The position numbers were made by a program, and so were the translations under genes. This document shows positions 11,411 to 11,632 of a stretch of 11,632 nucleotides of DNA, piece after piece. The notes under the pieces are model-generated. The model was not told the origin of the DNA and ran no database searches. It saw only the letters and a program-made list of their open reading frames with translations. Every line of letters starts with the position of its first letter. Positions within the stretch are counted from its first letter, which is position 1. Source of the DNA: Anaerolineae bacterium (GTDB lineage Bacteria; Chloroflexota; Anaerolineae; B4-G1); assembly GCA_030612585.1 (NCBI GenBank), contig JAUWNP010000140.1:1-11632 (forward strand). The letters run 5' to 3'.

Positions 11411-11496
11411 GCGGGCGGCGGAACGGTGACCGGGCCTGGATGCTCACTGCACTTCTAGCGGTGCTGGTGGTTACCATCGGAGTAGCACTGTGGTAG
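11407..11496 (+). CDS. Possible 29-residue single-span membrane peptide
   Basis: A GTG at 11407 overlaps the transporter's TGA stop as GTGA, exactly as the transporter overlaps mgsA. It opens a 29-codon frame: a basic head (MSGRRNGDRAW) followed by one hydrophobic helix (LLAVLVVTIGVALW) and a TAG stop. The charge distribution favours the N-terminus in the cytoplasm. Small hydrophobic peptides of this type often associate with a neighbouring membrane protein. It could equally be a chance frame; its support is the repeated overlap geometry and the clean hydrophobic segment. No family is recognised. Confidence 0.45.
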   Translation: MSGRRNGDRAWMLTALLAVLVVTIGVALW

Positions 11497-11561
11497 GGTG
11501 GTGAAAATTGGTCAAACGGCTGCCCACGCTCGATCCCATTTTCGTTCCGATTTGCTATGGG

Positions 11562-11588
11562 AAGCAAAGACATCCCGTCTCTTTGCTT
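11562..11588 (+). other. Hairpin downstream of the mgsA-transporter operon
   Basis: AAGCAAAGA (11562-11570) pairs with TCTTTGCTT (11580-11588) across nine bases. It lies about 65 bases after the last plausible stop codon and could end the transcript, but no run of T follows, so it is not a textbook intrinsic terminator. The rest of 11497-11632 shows no gene I can recognise. Confidence 0.35.
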
Positions 11589-11632
11589 GAACAGAACGTC
11601 CCAACTCCTCCTTACACCAGGCTAAAACCTTC

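Overview
The window looks like chromosomal DNA from an uncultured member of the Chloroflexota (Anaerolineae-like). I infer this from the high GC content with strong GC3 bias in most genes, the dispersed phrase CCTTCGGCAGGCTCAGGACAG and its relatives (here inside a gene, 6281-6352), the CATTGCGAGG-type dispersed repeat, the 'ACACGGATC' spacer repeats and the filler tandem words (CAATGAC, GAGTAAATGAGTAG). All of these are familiar from that phylum. No rRNA or tRNA is present to confirm the assignment.

Layout. (1) 1-1885: an apparently intact IS1182-family insertion sequence with a 550-aa DDE transposase on the minus strand. It is bounded by a perfect 19-bp terminal inverted repeat, and its left end coincides with the first base of the window. 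(2) 2113-2688: a lone four-helix membrane protein of an unnamed family, plus strand. (3) 2689-3391: a 700-bp gene-free mosaic of repeats. These are a palindromic 'ACACGGATC' repeat, a 189-bp MITE-like element with 47-bp imperfect inverted ends, a CATTGCGAGG dispersed repeat whose core is an array of 12-mers that can fold two mutually exclusive hairpins, and another 'ACACGG' repeat. Nothing recognisable lies in 3293-3391. (4) 9566 down to 3392, minus strand: a probable operon driven by a good sigma70-type promoter at 9590-9617. Gene order is DUF488 protein ending in QLSLF, second DUF488 protein, dual-OB-type protein, large TPR-RecQ-HRDC helicase, a frame-disrupted UPF0158/DUF6429 gene, and a small conserved unknown protein. 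(5) 9713-11496, plus strand: a divergent operon with its own promoter encoding methylglyoxal synthase, an MFS transporter and a possible 29-residue single-span membrane peptide. Each is coupled to the previous one by a GTGA stop/start overlap.

How the genes may work together. The minus-strand cluster joins a RecQ-type DNA helicase to a predicted nucleic-acid-binding (OB-fold) protein and two DUF488 proteins. DUF488 proteins carry a conserved Asp and a C-terminal Cys-rich motif and are suspected enzymes. The first DUF488 protein ends in an exact match to the bacterial sliding-clamp-binding pentapeptide. This makes a DNA repair, replication-restart or genome-defence module the leading hypothesis, but none of it is proven here. 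The plus-strand cluster couples methylglyoxal formation from dihydroxyacetone phosphate to a membrane exporter/importer of unknown substrate.

The most unusual items are the +1 frame disruption between UPF0158 and DUF6429, supported by a switch of GC3 bias between frames; the dispersed repeat inserted in frame at the hinge of the RecQ helicase core; the CAATGA tandem array that forms the overlapping ends of two genes; and the flipping 12-mer hairpin array.
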